From NCBI RefSeq assembly GCF_002310495.1, contig NZ_CP023344.1, positions 4,295,501 to 4,359,500 of the forward strand: a DNA stretch of 64,000 nt, in the 5' to 3' direction. The stretch comes from Nibricoccus aquaticus. Lineage in GTDB: Bacteria; Verrucomicrobiota; Verrucomicrobiia; Opitutales; Opitutaceae. The translations under genes and the position numbers were made by a program. Below the pieces are notes generated by a model, which was not told where the DNA came from, searched no databases, and worked only from the letters and a program-made list of their open reading frames with translations. Below, one piece after another: positions 45,425-54,590 of the stretch; within the stretch, counting starts at the first letter, position 1, and the number at the start of each line of letters is the position of its first letter.

Positions 45425-46330
45425 ATGCCGAGTATCGATGCCCATGTTCACCTCTATCCGGAGGATTTGAATCGCGCGCCGGGTGTGTGGGCGACGGCGC
45501 ATGGAGAACGGCATTGGGCGATGCTTTGCACGCGGGTGCGGAAAAGCGGGCGGGCGGTGCAGGGGTTTCCGAGTGTGGATGAGTTGTTGCACGCGATGGA
45601 TGAGGCAGGCGTGGATCGTGCGGTGTTGCAGGGATGGTATTGGGAAAACCACGCCACGTGCGTCTGGCAGAATCGGTTTTATGCGGCGTGCGTGAAGGCG
45701 CATCCGGACAGGTTGAGTGCGTTCGCGACATTGCATGCGGGCGCGGGACGCGAGGCGGTGATCTCCGAGGTGCGGCGCGTGAAGGCGGAGGGGTTTTGCG
45801 GGATCGGGGAGTTGTCACCGCATTCGCAGGGATTTTCCGTCGAAGATGAAACGTGGCGGGCGGTGCTAGAACTAGCGGGTGAGTTGCGGCTGCCGGTGAA
45901 TCTGCACGTGACGGAGCCGGAGGGGAGGAATTATCCGGGGAAAATCGCGACGCCGCTGGGGGATTTTGTGCGGATGGCGAAGGCGCATCCGGCGACGGTG
46001 TTTATTTTAGCGCACTGGGGGGCGCGGTTGCCGCTGGACGCTGAGTTCGGAGCGGAAGCGCGAGCGCTGAAAAATCTTTATTATGACACGGCGGCATCAC
46101 CGTTGATTTATCCGCGGGCAGATGTGCGCGAGATGCTGGGGCAGTTTGGGGCGGAGCGGGTGTTGTTCGGGACGGATTATCCGCTGGAGCTTTTTCCGAA
46201 TGGGGAGGGCGAAGGAGGCGCGGGGACGATGCGCGGATTTGTGGATGCGTTTCGCGCGGCCGGTTTGGGCGAGGCGGAGTGCGCGGCGGTGCTCGGCGGC
46301 AATGCGGCGCGGGTGATTGGGCTACGGTGA
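45425..46330 (+). CDS. Metal-dependent amidohydrolase (TIM-barrel, amidohydrolase-2 type)
   Basis: A 301-residue hydrolase. The metal-binding motif IDAHVHLYP is at the N-terminus. NLHVTEPEG, ILAHWGARLP and LFGTDYPLE supply further His and Asp ligands. This layout fits ACMSD/gamma-resorcylate decarboxylase-like and related lactonases. It is divergent from the purine permease operon and could share its regulation, but no direct link is shown. The start at MPSIDAHVHL is certain, as the HxH motif must be near the N-terminus. Confidence 0.85.
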   Translation: MPSIDAHVHLYPEDLNRAPGVWATAHGERHWAMLCTRVRKSGRAVQGFPSVDELLHAMDEAGVDRAVLQGWYWENHATCVWQNRFYAACVKAHPDRLSAFATLHAGAGREAVISEVRRVKAEGFCGIGELSPHSQGFSVEDETWRAVLELAGELRLPVNLHVTEPEGRNYPGKIATPLGDFVRMAKAHPATVFILAHWGARLPLDAEFGAEARALKNLYYDTAASPLIYPRADVREMLGQFGAERVLFGTDYPLELFPNGEGEGGAGTMRGFVDAFRAAGLGEAECAAVLGGNAARVIGLR

Positions 46331-46339
46331 TTTATATCC

Positions 46340-46364
46340 GGCCTGACACGAGGTCAGGCCCTAC
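46340..46364 (-). repeat. GTAG-headed REP-like hairpin, CCTGAC subfamily
   Basis: A perfect stem GGCCTGAC / GTCAGGCC around ACGAG, then CTAC (46361-46364). Third copy of this stem. It lies 10 bases after the stop of the Gfo/Idh/MocA gene and 10 bases after the end of the amidohydrolase gene. Confidence 0.75.
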
Positions 46365-46373
46365 GAGGCGAGT

Positions 46374-47450
46374 TTACGCGATTTTCTTGGCGGCGGCTTG
46401 CGCGAGGAGGCAGAGCTCGGCGGCTTTGAAGGCGTGGGCTTGTGTCATGGCTTTCTCGGTACGGTTGAGGCAGTCGAGAATGAGTTCGCCGAAGAAACGG
46501 AAGCCGACCTGGCCTTCGACGTTGAGGTGGTGTTCGCCGCGGGCATCGACGAGGTAGACCTGGTCGCCGCGTTTGTCGCGGGCGACGTCGATGTACTTGC
46601 GGAGTTCGATGTAGCCTTGGGTGCCTAGAATGACGGTGCGGCCATCTCCCCAGGTGCCGAGGCCGTCGGGCGTGAACCAATCAACGCGGATATAATTGGA
46701 TGCGCCGTTGTTTCCGACGAGGGAGGCTTCGCCGAAGTCTTCGAACTCGGGTTTGTCGGGGTTGGCGTAGTTGGCGACGGCGGCCTGGGTGACAGTGGCG
46801 TCGGTCGCGCCGGAGAAGGTGAGAAACTGTTCGAATTGGTGGCTGCCGATGTCGCAGAGGATGCCGCCGTACTGGGCTTTCTTGAAGAACCAGTCGGGGC
46901 GGGATGCTTTGCCGAGACGATGCGGGCCGAGGCCGAGAACCTGGATGACGCGGCCGATGGCGCCGGCGTTCACGAGGTCAGTCGCGTACATGGCGGACTC
47001 CACGTGGAGGCGCTCGCTGTAATAGACCATGTACTTGCGGGCGGTTTTCGCGACGACGCTCTTCGCCTGCTGGAGTTGGTCGAGCGTGGTGAATGGGGTT
47101 TTGTCGGTGAAGTAATCTTTGCCCGCTTCCATGACGCGGCAGCCGATGGCGGCGCGCTCGTTGGGTATCGCGGCGGCGGTGACGAGTTTGATCGCGGGAT
47201 CGGAGAGGATTTCGTCGAAGGAGCGGGCGACTTTGACCGAAGGAAATTTGGCGCGGAAGGCTTCGACCTTTTTCGCGTCGGAGTCGTACACCCAGCGGAG
47301 GTCGGCGCCGGCTTCGATGAGGCCGTTGCACTGGCCGTAGATGTGGCCGTGTTCGAGGAAGGCGGCGGCGAAGGGGAACTCGCCAGATTTCACGACGGGA
47401 TTCGGTTTTCCCTGAGGCGCGTAGTTCATGCCATCGGCTTTAGCGCTCAT
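46374..47450 (-). CDS. Gfo/Idh/MocA family oxidoreductase
   Basis: A 358-residue NAD(P)-dependent sugar-type oxidoreductase. HGHIYGQCNGLIEAGADLRWVYD is the N-terminal Rossmann region; IPNERAAIGCRVMEAGKDYFTDKTPFT is the conserved EKP-like segment (here DKTP in place of EKP). ILCDIGSHQFEQFL carries the catalytic His. These enzymes oxidise sugars, inositols or their derivatives, or act as aldose reductases. It is downstream of peptide deformylase by 13 bases, perhaps cotranscribed. Confidence 0.88.
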   Translation of the reverse strand: MSAKADGMNYAPQGKPNPVVKSGEFPFAAAFLEHGHIYGQCNGLIEAGADLRWVYDSDAKKVEAFRAKFPSVKVARSFDEILSDPAIKLVTAAAIPNERAAIGCRVMEAGKDYFTDKTPFTTLDQLQQAKSVVAKTARKYMVYYSERLHVESAMYATDLVNAGAIGRVIQVLGLGPHRLGKASRPDWFFKKAQYGGILCDIGSHQFEQFLTFSGATDATVTQAAVANYANPDKPEFEDFGEASLVGNNGASNYIRVDWFTPDGLGTWGDGRTVILGTQGYIELRKYIDVARDKRGDQVYLVDARGEHHLNVEGQVGFRFFGELILDCLNRTEKAMTQAHAFKAAELCLLAQAAAKKIA

Positions 47451-47463
47451 CGGATCGAAAGGC

Positions 47464-48042
47464 TCAGAGTTTGGGAGCGGGCGTTGATTTCGCCTTGGTC
47501 GTGGTGGCGAGATCTTTGACGGCTTTGTCGATCTTGCCGCGGACTTTTTTTTCCATGCGGTCGATGAAAAGAACGCCCTGGAGGTGGTCGTTTTCGTGCT
47601 GGATGCAGCGGGAAAACATGCCGTCGCAGAGGAGGGTGTGCGGTGTGCCGTTGGCGTCCTGAAACTTTACGGAGATGGCGTCGGGGCGGATGACGTCGCC
47701 ACGGATTTTGGGGAAGGAGAGGCAGCCTTCTTCGTAGATGGTTTCGTCGGACGGGAGTTTTTTCACCTCGGGGTTGGCGAGGACGAGGGGCATGATGAGC
47801 TCGAGCGGAGGGCGGGCGCCATCGAGTTCCCAGTTAAAATCGCCGTCGAATTCGCGCAGGTCGACGACGCAGAGCTGGAGGGCAAGGCCGATTTGCTGGG
47901 CGGCGAGGCCGATGCCGTGAGCGTCGTGCATGGTTTCAATCATGTCGGCGGCGAGCTTGCCGAATGCGGCGTCGAAGGTGTCGACCTTCACGCCCTTTTT
48001 GCGAAGGACAGAGTCGTTGTAGTGAACAATTGGGAGCACCAT
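47464..48042 (-). CDS. def: Peptide deformylase
   Basis: A 192-residue enzyme removing the formyl group from nascent N-terminal Met. Motif I GIGLAAQQIG, motif II EEGCLSFP (Cys ligand, about C107) and motif III QHENDHLQG (H149, E150, H153) are all present. The N-terminus begins LPIVHYNDSVLRKKG. The C-terminal extension is Lys/Thr-rich. Probably in an operon with the oxidoreductase. Confidence 0.96.
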   Translation of the reverse strand: MVLPIVHYNDSVLRKKGVKVDTFDAAFGKLAADMIETMHDAHGIGLAAQQIGLALQLCVVDLREFDGDFNWELDGARPPLELIMPLVLANPEVKKLPSDETIYEEGCLSFPKIRGDVIRPDAISVKFQDANGTPHTLLCDGMFSRCIQHENDHLQGVLFIDRMEKKVRGKIDKAVKDLATTTKAKSTPAPKL

Positions 48043-48102
48043 GGGTCGATTGAGCGGAAAAACTTGGATTCGCCCGTGAGTCCCCGCAAATAAATATTAC
48101 CC

Positions 48103-49815
48103 ATGACGATGAGCGTTTCCGGCAACCGAAGCAGAAACATGCCCATGGCGGCCTTGTGGCTGACGATCGGCATGGTGGTGCTGGCGGGGGCGTGGCTGAT
48201 ACCGGTGAATTTAAAGTCGGTGACGCCTGCGTTGCTGCGTGAAGCGGGGAAATCAACGGCGTCGGTCGCGGCGTTTGGCGAGCAGTTGATCGAGTCGGAA
48301 AAGCTCGGTTCGGCGCAGCTGGTTTTGTCGGCGGCGCGGCTCGTCGAAGATAAAGGCGCGCCCGCGCTTGATCGGAGCATCCGGGATGTTTCGGCCCGGC
48401 GGCCGGAGTGGGTGGTGTGGGGCGGATGGGACCCGTTTCTCGATCCGCTGATCAAACAGAATGAGGAATCGGGGCGGAAAGAGAGCACGCCAGTCTTGAA
48501 TTTTTTCATCGCTGAAAAAGCGCGGCGTTCGCTGGAGACGTTCTTGAGCAATTCGCGTTCGCTCGGTGTTCAGTCGATCCTGCGGATGCGCGAGGTGCAG
48601 GGGACGACGCGCTTCGTCCCGGCGAATAAAGCAGGGGGGCAGACGCTTGACGCGGTCGTGCTGCTCACGGCGTTGCTTTACCAGTCGGAGAATCTTTCCG
48701 GGCCGTTGCAGCGGGAGCTGCGCGGCCTGGCCGAGATGGCTGACCGACAGAAACAGCTCGGGGAGCTTGAGACGTTTTTCACCGATCTGCTTTCGCTGGG
48801 AAAACGGCTCAACTGGAGTCAGCTGTGCGAACTGTTGCGCAAGACCGACAGCATCAAGACGGCGGGGGAGTTCGCGCATCTCTCGCGAGTCGCGCCGGAC
48901 AATCTCCCGATCATCTACACGGCCGCGCTGTTTTCCGATTCCGCCGACAAGGTGGCGTCGTACCTCATTAAATACGGCAAGATGGGTCTGGAGGACTTAC
49001 GGCTGGCGCTGGCGCAGGGGCAGGGCGCGGTGCGCCTGCTGCTCCAGCATCAGCTGCCGCTTAACCGCGGCGCGGCACCGAGCGTGGGTGGCGTGGCGCA
49101 ATTCGCCCTGTTCAACCCGAAGTTTGCCTTGGTGCTTAAATATCTCGGGTTCCTGCTGGGAGCTTTCGGCATGTTTCGCGGTCTGGAGTTTGCGCTCCGG
49201 TCCGATGCCTCCAACGAGGCGCCGCTCCGCCTGAAAAGCGGCGTGCTCTCGGTGTTGATCGCTTCGTTTTTGGTGCTGATCACCGAGCCGTTCATGATCA
49301 GCGCGACGCCGGCTTCCGAATTTAAGCTCAAACTCAATCTCCCCATTCTCGTCAGTGTCGCCGAGGCCCACAATCAACCAGCACCTGCTTCCTCTCCCAC
49401 CATGGATATCAAAACACTCCTCTCAATCGGCTTCTTCGCCGCGCTTCAGATAGGCACGTATATCTTCTGCTTGCTGAAAATCCGCGAGATCTCGCGTCAA
49501 CCCGTCTCCCCGATGGTGAAGCTCCGCTTAATGGAGAACGAAGAGAATCTTTTCGACGCGGGTCTCTACATCGGTATCGGGGGCACGGCGACGGCATTGG
49601 TTCTACAGGTGCTCGGGCTGATCCAGTCGAACCTGCTGGCCGCGTACTCTTCCAATCTCTTCGGCATCGTGTGCGTCGCCCTGATCAAGATCCGCAGTGT
49701 CCGTCCGTATAAGCGCATCCTCATCCTTGAAAGCCAGGCCGTATCTGTGGGTACCACACTGGCTCCTGCCCCGGTCGCTACTGCTGCCAAACCGGTTGCC
49801 TCCACGGTCGCCTAA
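48103..49815 (+). CDS. Multi-domain membrane protein of unknown function
   Basis: A 570-residue protein with an N-terminal membrane anchor (LWLTIGMVVLAGAWLIPV), a helical extracytoplasmic region of about 320 residues, a membrane pair near 330-350 and 385-400, and at least two more segments in the C-terminus (IGFFAALQIGTYIFCLL and IGGTATALVLQVLGLI). The helical part includes FTDLLSLGKRLNWSQLCELLRK. I recognise no family. Eight bases separate it from the coiled-coil protein gene, so the two almost surely work together. Either of two nearby ATGs could be the start. Confidence 0.7.
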   Translation: MTMSVSGNRSRNMPMAALWLTIGMVVLAGAWLIPVNLKSVTPALLREAGKSTASVAAFGEQLIESEKLGSAQLVLSAARLVEDKGAPALDRSIRDVSARRPEWVVWGGWDPFLDPLIKQNEESGRKESTPVLNFFIAEKARRSLETFLSNSRSLGVQSILRMREVQGTTRFVPANKAGGQTLDAVVLLTALLYQSENLSGPLQRELRGLAEMADRQKQLGELETFFTDLLSLGKRLNWSQLCELLRKTDSIKTAGEFAHLSRVAPDNLPIIYTAALFSDSADKVASYLIKYGKMGLEDLRLALAQGQGAVRLLLQHQLPLNRGAAPSVGGVAQFALFNPKFALVLKYLGFLLGAFGMFRGLEFALRSDASNEAPLRLKSGVLSVLIASFLVLITEPFMISATPASEFKLKLNLPILVSVAEAHNQPAPASSPTMDIKTLLSIGFFAALQIGTYIFCLLKIREISRQPVSPMVKLRLMENEENLFDAGLYIGIGGTATALVLQVLGLIQSNLLAAYSSNLFGIVCVALIKIRSVRPYKRILILESQAVSVGTTLAPAPVATAAKPVASTVA

Positions 49816-49823
49816 ACGAGGCC

Positions 49824-51212
49824 ATGAATAAAACGCTGCTCCTCGTCATCTGCGACTTCCTCCTGCTGAACATCCTCGCGCTCACGCGTTGGGAAAATGC
49901 GGAGCCGGTGCGCCCGCAGCAGACGCCGGCGGCCTCCTCCGGTGCCGACCCGGCGACCAAGGACCAGGACATCGTGGACGTGATGAAGATGTCGCTGGAA
50001 GACGAGCGGGCGCAGCGCGATCAGCTCGCGAAGCAGCTTCAGTCCACCACGGAAAGCCTCCAGTCACGCGAGCAGGCGTTGAGCCAGCTCCAGACAGAGA
50101 AAACCCAGCTTGCCACGAATCTCTCCGAGACGCAGCGCAGTGCACAGGCGCTCGCGCAGAAGGTCGATGTGGCGTCTCGAGACGCAGCGATTTCCAAGGA
50201 GAAACTCGCTCAGATGCAGCGCGAACTGGAGCAACGCCAGGCCGACGCCGAGCGCCAGAAGCAGCAAATGGCGCAGCTCGAAACGCAGCAGGCCGAGGCG
50301 CGCCAGCGGATCGAGTCGCTGAATGTCGCCGTGAAAGTCGCCGAGCAGGAAAAAATCCTTCTTCGCGAAACCGCGGACACTCTGAAAGTCCAGGTCGCGC
50401 AGGAGCGGCAGGATCGTCTCAAGGTGCAGGAGACGACCACACAACTCGCGCAGGGCGTCGGCACGCTCGCGGAAAAGTCCACGGAGCTCACGAAGGAGAT
50501 CCGCGAGAACCGGCCGATCAACGCGAACACGCTCTTCAACGACTTCCTGGCGAATCGCGTGCAGACCGTTTTTAACGTTTCCCGCCCGGCTTTGTTCGGC
50601 GAAGCGAAGCGCCAGAAAGACGCGCGCACGATTCTCGTGAGCGATGGCAAGCAGACCTATGCGTTGCTGCATATCGACGACACGCCGTTCAACTACCGCG
50701 AGGTCGGATCTGATTGGCAGAAAATCTCCATCAACTTTGCCAAAGGCGGCAATCGCGCGGCGGTGCCTGAGATGCAGTTTCTCTCGATCGATCCACGGCT
50801 GATCGCACTGCCGGTCGATGATGCGCAGGTCGCGGCCATCGGCGCGAAGGTTTATCAAACCGCGCTCGATCCGGTGAAGTTTCCTGACGCGTTATTGATC
50901 AGCAATGGCGGCGCGGGCTACGGCGAAGTCGCCTTCAAGCTGGATGCTGCGCAGCCCGGTTTCGTGCGGATGGACAACCGGGTGATGAAGCGGATTTTTG
51001 GGGACTTCTCGCCTTCACGCGGAGATCTCGTGCTCAGCAAGACGGGCGAACTGCTCGGCATCATGGTCAACAGCGACTACTGTGCGGTCATCAATAATTT
51101 TCTCCCGAGCAAAACGATCCGCACGGGCGAAGAGGTGACGGCGCAAAAGACGGGCGCGATCCTCGATGAGATGGCGATGCGCGTGCGCGCGCTGCCGTTC
51201 AGAATGCAGTAA
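49824..51212 (+). CDS. Membrane-anchored coiled-coil protein with degenerate trypsin-like domain
   Basis: A 462-residue protein. An N-terminal hydrophobic anchor (TLLLVICDFLLLNILAL) is followed by a long coiled coil (about 50-225) rich in Gln, Glu and Arg. The C-terminal 230 residues look like a trypsin/HtrA beta-barrel by pattern; DFSPSRGDLVLSKTGELLGI sits where proteases carry GNSGGPL, with no catalytic Ser. It is cotranscribed with the preceding membrane protein. A scaffold or sensing role is plausible, but unproven. Confidence 0.65.
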   Translation: MNKTLLLVICDFLLLNILALTRWENAEPVRPQQTPAASSGADPATKDQDIVDVMKMSLEDERAQRDQLAKQLQSTTESLQSREQALSQLQTEKTQLATNLSETQRSAQALAQKVDVASRDAAISKEKLAQMQRELEQRQADAERQKQQMAQLETQQAEARQRIESLNVAVKVAEQEKILLRETADTLKVQVAQERQDRLKVQETTTQLAQGVGTLAEKSTELTKEIRENRPINANTLFNDFLANRVQTVFNVSRPALFGEAKRQKDARTILVSDGKQTYALLHIDDTPFNYREVGSDWQKISINFAKGGNRAAVPEMQFLSIDPRLIALPVDDAQVAAIGAKVYQTALDPVKFPDALLISNGGAGYGEVAFKLDAAQPGFVRMDNRVMKRIFGDFSPSRGDLVLSKTGELLGIMVNSDYCAVINNFLPSKTIRTGEEVTAQKTGAILDEMAMRVRALPFRMQ

Positions 51213-51361
51213 GCGGCCGACGAGGCGGGCGATGGTCTACGGAACATGGCCTGCCCGGGGAAAATTAGCCGTTAATCGGAGCAGAGCGACTGGATGGAGG
51301 CTCAAGCGGGCGGTGTTTCGTGCCGATGAGGTGAAACATTCATCGCTTCCCGGTTCCTCCC

Positions 51362-51417
51362 GGAAGGAGCTGCGCATGGGCTCAGATTCCGACGGCAGGG
51401 CACGGATACTTCCGTGA
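51362..51417 (+). promoter_or_regulatory. Short leader ORF with strong Shine-Dalgarno before the kinase gene
   Basis: GGAAGGAG (51362-51369) lies 6 bases upstream of an ATG (51376) that opens a 13-codon frame ending in TGA at 51415-51417. That TGA overlaps the GTG start of the hybrid kinase (GTGA). The kinase GTG has no Shine-Dalgarno of its own, so ribosomes may reach it by terminating at the leader stop. Confidence 0.5.
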
Positions 51418-53726
51418 AATTAAGACAAAAGTCCTTTCTCCTCATCGTCACCGCATTCGTGGGGGCGACTTTGCTCATGCTCGTCGGCACGCGGTTCGCG
51501 GCGGTGCGCGGATTTGAGCAACTTGAAGAACAGGAGGCACTGCGCACGGCGGGCCGGTTGAAGAAACTCGTGCACGCATCGCTCGGTGATCTGGGGCGCT
51601 CCGCCCGCGACTTCGCGGTCTGGGATGAACTGGCGGCCGCAGTCGCGAGGGGAGACACGGGGTTAATCGAGAAATATTTCGCGTATGACATCAGCGCCAA
51701 CGCGCGCTGGAGCACCTTCGCTGTCGTGAAAAGCGGCGGGCAGGTGCTGTTCGCGCGTTCCTGTGAAACGGAGGAGCAGGCGCTGCTGCCGCTGAGATCG
51801 GCCATGACCGCCGCGTTGCTTGAGCTGCCGGATCTGCGGGAACCGGAGAAGATTGCCGGGACGCAGCAGCACACGGCACTGCTGGACGGAGAACTTCATC
51901 AGATCGCGTACACCGCGATCCGTCCGATGACCAAGGATCAAGCGCCCACCGGCACGCTGGTGGTGTGCCGGCGGATGGATGAGCGTTTTTGCGAGCGTGT
52001 GAGTATGATGCTCGATGCGCCTGTGCGGCTGGTGTTCGCAGCCGGCAGCATGGCCAAGGCGGAGAGGGAAAACGATTTTGTCGTCCAGGATGAGAACGGG
52101 GAGATGGCCGGCTGCACGGTGTTGAGCGACTGGCGCGACCGGCCTGTGGCGGTTTTGCGCATCACGCACCACGCGCGTTTCCGCGAGCAGAGCGATCGTT
52201 TCATCGCATTGCTGATGGCCGTGCTTGTGGGGGGCGCGGTGCTTTTGTGCGTGCTGATCGACCGGCTGTTGCTGAGCCGCCTGATCGGCCGTCTCGCCCG
52301 GATCGGCGGAGGCCTGCAGCGGATACAGCAGGGTGGAAGTTTGAGCGACCGGCTGGAGGTCGATGGCGGTGACGAGATCACGACGCTCTCGCAAGAGACC
52401 AACCGCTTGCTCGCCTCGGTGCAGGCATCGCACCAGGCGCTGGAGCGGGCCAATGCCGAGATGCAGCAACGCGTGGCCGAGCGCACGGCGGCGCTGGCTG
52501 ACGCCAACGCCGCGCTCGAGGCGGACATCGCCGAGCGGATCAAGGCGGAGCAGGAGCGCGAGCAGCTCCGCGAGCAGCTCATCCGTGCGCAGAAGATGGA
52601 GGCTGTCGGCACGCTAGCGGGAGGCATCGCGCATGATTTCAACAATATCCTCACGGGCATCCTCGGGCACGCGCAGCTGCTGAGCGGCGCGCTCAAGCCG
52701 GGAAGTGCGGAGGAGTCGAATTTGAAGCAAGTCGTCACGGCGGCGGAGCGGGCGGCGGCGTTGGTGAAGAAGATTCTCGCGTTCAGCCGGCAGACTCCGG
52801 GCGAGCGGCGCCTGGTCACAGTCAGTCAAGTGGCGGGCGAGGCGCTTTCACTGCTTCGCGCCGGACTTCCGGCGGGCATCGAGATCCGTTGCCAGGCAGA
52901 TACCGATGAAGATGTGGTGAATGCCGATCCGACGCAGCTTCATCAGGTGTTCATGAATCTCGGTACGAATGCCAGCCACGCGATAGGCGCGCAGGGCGGT
53001 GTGCTCGAGGTGCGCATCGAGCTAAGCAAAATCAAAAATCCCTATCTGGAACTGGTGCCGGGCGAGTATGTGCTCATCACGGTGCGCGACTCCGGTTGTG
53101 GGATGTCGGCTGAAGTGATCTCGCGCATTTTCGATCCATTTTTCTCCACCAAACCGGTCAATGAAGGAACCGGGCTGGGACTCGCGGTTGTCCACGGCAT
53201 CGTGCTCGATCACGGCGGGGCGATCGATGTGGATAGTCGTGTCGGTGGCGGCACGAGCTTCCGCATCTGGCTGCCTGCGGCGCGCTCGAAAGCGGACGCA
53301 CCCGAGCTGGCGCCGTCGGCTCCGCTCAAAGGCAACGAGCGCATCCTGCTCGTCGATGACGAGGAGATCGTGCGCAGTGTATTGGAGAAAGGCCTTCAGC
53401 GGCTGGGCTACCGCGTCACGGCGGAATCATCCGGGCAGGCGGCGCTGGCGCGTTTCCATGCAGCGCCCGATGATTTCGATCTGGTGATCACCGATCAGAC
53501 CATGCCGCTGATGTCCGGGCTCCAGCTGACGGCGGCGTTGCACAAGGTGCGGGCCGATCTGCCGGTGGTTCTGGCCACGGGTTATTCGCCGGAAGTTTCC
53601 GGCCGGGATGCGGCGGGGCTCGGGCTCGCGGGGATCGTGGGCAAGCCGATGCATTTCACGGAGCTGACGCAGATCATGCGGCGGGCGTTGAATAACAAGT
53701 CGCGGCCGGCGATGGCTGGGCAGTAA
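51414..53726 (+). CDS. Hybrid sensor histidine kinase with CHASE4-like sensor
   Basis: A 770-residue membrane kinase. A first membrane segment (FLLIVTAFVGATLLMLVG) and a second near residue 265 (ALLMAVLVGGAVLLCVLI) flank a periplasmic CHASE4-like domain (RTAGRLKKLVHASLGDLGRSARDFAVWDE). HAMP and a coiled coil follow. HisKA contains the phospho-acceptor in AGGIAHDFNN (about H407); the HATPase domain has the DSGCGM and TGLGLAVV boxes. A C-terminal receiver domain has the Asp in VITDQTMP (about D694). There is no output domain, so signalling must go to another regulator. Confidence 0.94.
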   Translation: MKLRQKSFLLIVTAFVGATLLMLVGTRFAAVRGFEQLEEQEALRTAGRLKKLVHASLGDLGRSARDFAVWDELAAAVARGDTGLIEKYFAYDISANARWSTFAVVKSGGQVLFARSCETEEQALLPLRSAMTAALLELPDLREPEKIAGTQQHTALLDGELHQIAYTAIRPMTKDQAPTGTLVVCRRMDERFCERVSMMLDAPVRLVFAAGSMAKAERENDFVVQDENGEMAGCTVLSDWRDRPVAVLRITHHARFREQSDRFIALLMAVLVGGAVLLCVLIDRLLLSRLIGRLARIGGGLQRIQQGGSLSDRLEVDGGDEITTLSQETNRLLASVQASHQALERANAEMQQRVAERTAALADANAALEADIAERIKAEQEREQLREQLIRAQKMEAVGTLAGGIAHDFNNILTGILGHAQLLSGALKPGSAEESNLKQVVTAAERAAALVKKILAFSRQTPGERRLVTVSQVAGEALSLLRAGLPAGIEIRCQADTDEDVVNADPTQLHQVFMNLGTNASHAIGAQGGVLEVRIELSKIKNPYLELVPGEYVLITVRDSGCGMSAEVISRIFDPFFSTKPVNEGTGLGLAVVHGIVLDHGGAIDVDSRVGGGTSFRIWLPAARSKADAPELAPSAPLKGNERILLVDDEEIVRSVLEKGLQRLGYRVTAESSGQAALARFHAAPDDFDLVITDQTMPLMSGLQLTAALHKVRADLPVVLATGYSPEVSGRDAAGLGLAGIVGKPMHFTELTQIMRRALNNKSRPAMAGQ

Positions 53727-53782
53727 GCGAGTCGTGGACGAGTGCGGAGCGGGTGGCGCGGTGGAAGGATCGCGCGGGCGGA

Positions 53783-54580
53783 TCAGCCTACGAGCAGCGT
53801 GATCGCGATGGTCTCGTAGGGAGTAGCGGCGAGTGTGGCGCGGTAGTCGTCGATGCTCGCAAAAGTGTGCTGCTTGAGGCGGCGGGCTTTGAACGGGAAG
53901 GTCAGTTCCTTTTCGCGAAAGGGAGACGGTGTGATTTTGAATACGCCAGGGCTTTCCGGGGTGCAGGAGAAACTGTGGAGTTGTCCGGCACGATCGGTGT
54001 GGCTGTGCCGAAGTGTGCGCGGTTGTTCGTAGCCGGCGCAGGCGATGAGCGAGAGGTTGTCGCAGGTCTGGAGAAAGCGGAACGCGCGGTCGAGGGCGCC
54101 CTGGCTGGCGTTGAGGCGGGCGGCCATTTCGAGCTGGAAAGCGCGTTGGGCGGCCACGAAGTCGGCGTGCAGCGGCCGGTGATCGGGGCGGATCGTCGAG
54201 AGATCGGCCTGCTCGGTGAGGAGGTTGACGGTGTGCATCGAGACGACGATGGCTGCGAAGGGATTGCGCTCGGCGACGGCGGCGGTCGCTTCGCCGCGCA
54301 CGCGCAGATAGGCGGGCAGGTCGATCTCTTCAAAGGCGGCGTAACTGCCGACGAGGTCTTTGGTGAAGGCTTCGGGGATGGCGGCTTTGGTGAGAAACGG
54401 CGCGGCATCGCGGGCGGCCCAGCCGTCGTCGTGCGCAGCGACGGCGAAGAGAATGTCGGCGCGCGGCTCGGGGGATGCGAACTGGGCGTTGCCCCAGGCT
54501 TCGGCGAAAAGACCGGCGAGGCGCGCGTGTTCGCCGTGCGTCACCAAGAGCCAGCCGTCGGGCAGTTCCTTGCGGATCAT
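53783..54580 (-). CDS. DUF3891 family protein
   Basis: A 265-residue soluble protein. LLVTHGEHARLAGLFAEAWG at the N-terminus and VAAHDDGWAARDAAP are the DUF3891 pattern; further His and Asp residues (IVVSMHTVNLL, CDNLSLIACAG) suggest an HD-domain-like helical metal site. The family's reaction is unknown. It lies 10 bases upstream of nothing on its own strand, following the amidase gene by 10 bases, so the two may be cotranscribed. Confidence 0.8.
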   Translation of the reverse strand: MIRKELPDGWLLVTHGEHARLAGLFAEAWGNAQFASPEPRADILFAVAAHDDGWAARDAAPFLTKAAIPEAFTKDLVGSYAAFEEIDLPAYLRVRGEATAAVAERNPFAAIVVSMHTVNLLTEQADLSTIRPDHRPLHADFVAAQRAFQLEMAARLNASQGALDRAFRFLQTCDNLSLIACAGYEQPRTLRHSHTDRAGQLHSFSCTPESPGVFKITPSPFREKELTFPFKARRLKQHTFASIDDYRATLAATPYETIAITLLVG

Positions 54581-54590
54581 GCCTGCTGGT

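Noticed and set aside
51213-51361. A gene between the coiled-coil protein and the kinase
   Set aside because: An open frame exists but has no start with a ribosome-binding site except the 13-codon leader, and its composition is noise-like.
53760-53792. A further GTAG repeat at the end of the DUF3891 gene
   Set aside because: CTAC is present at 53788-53791, but the flanking sequence does not form a convincing stem.
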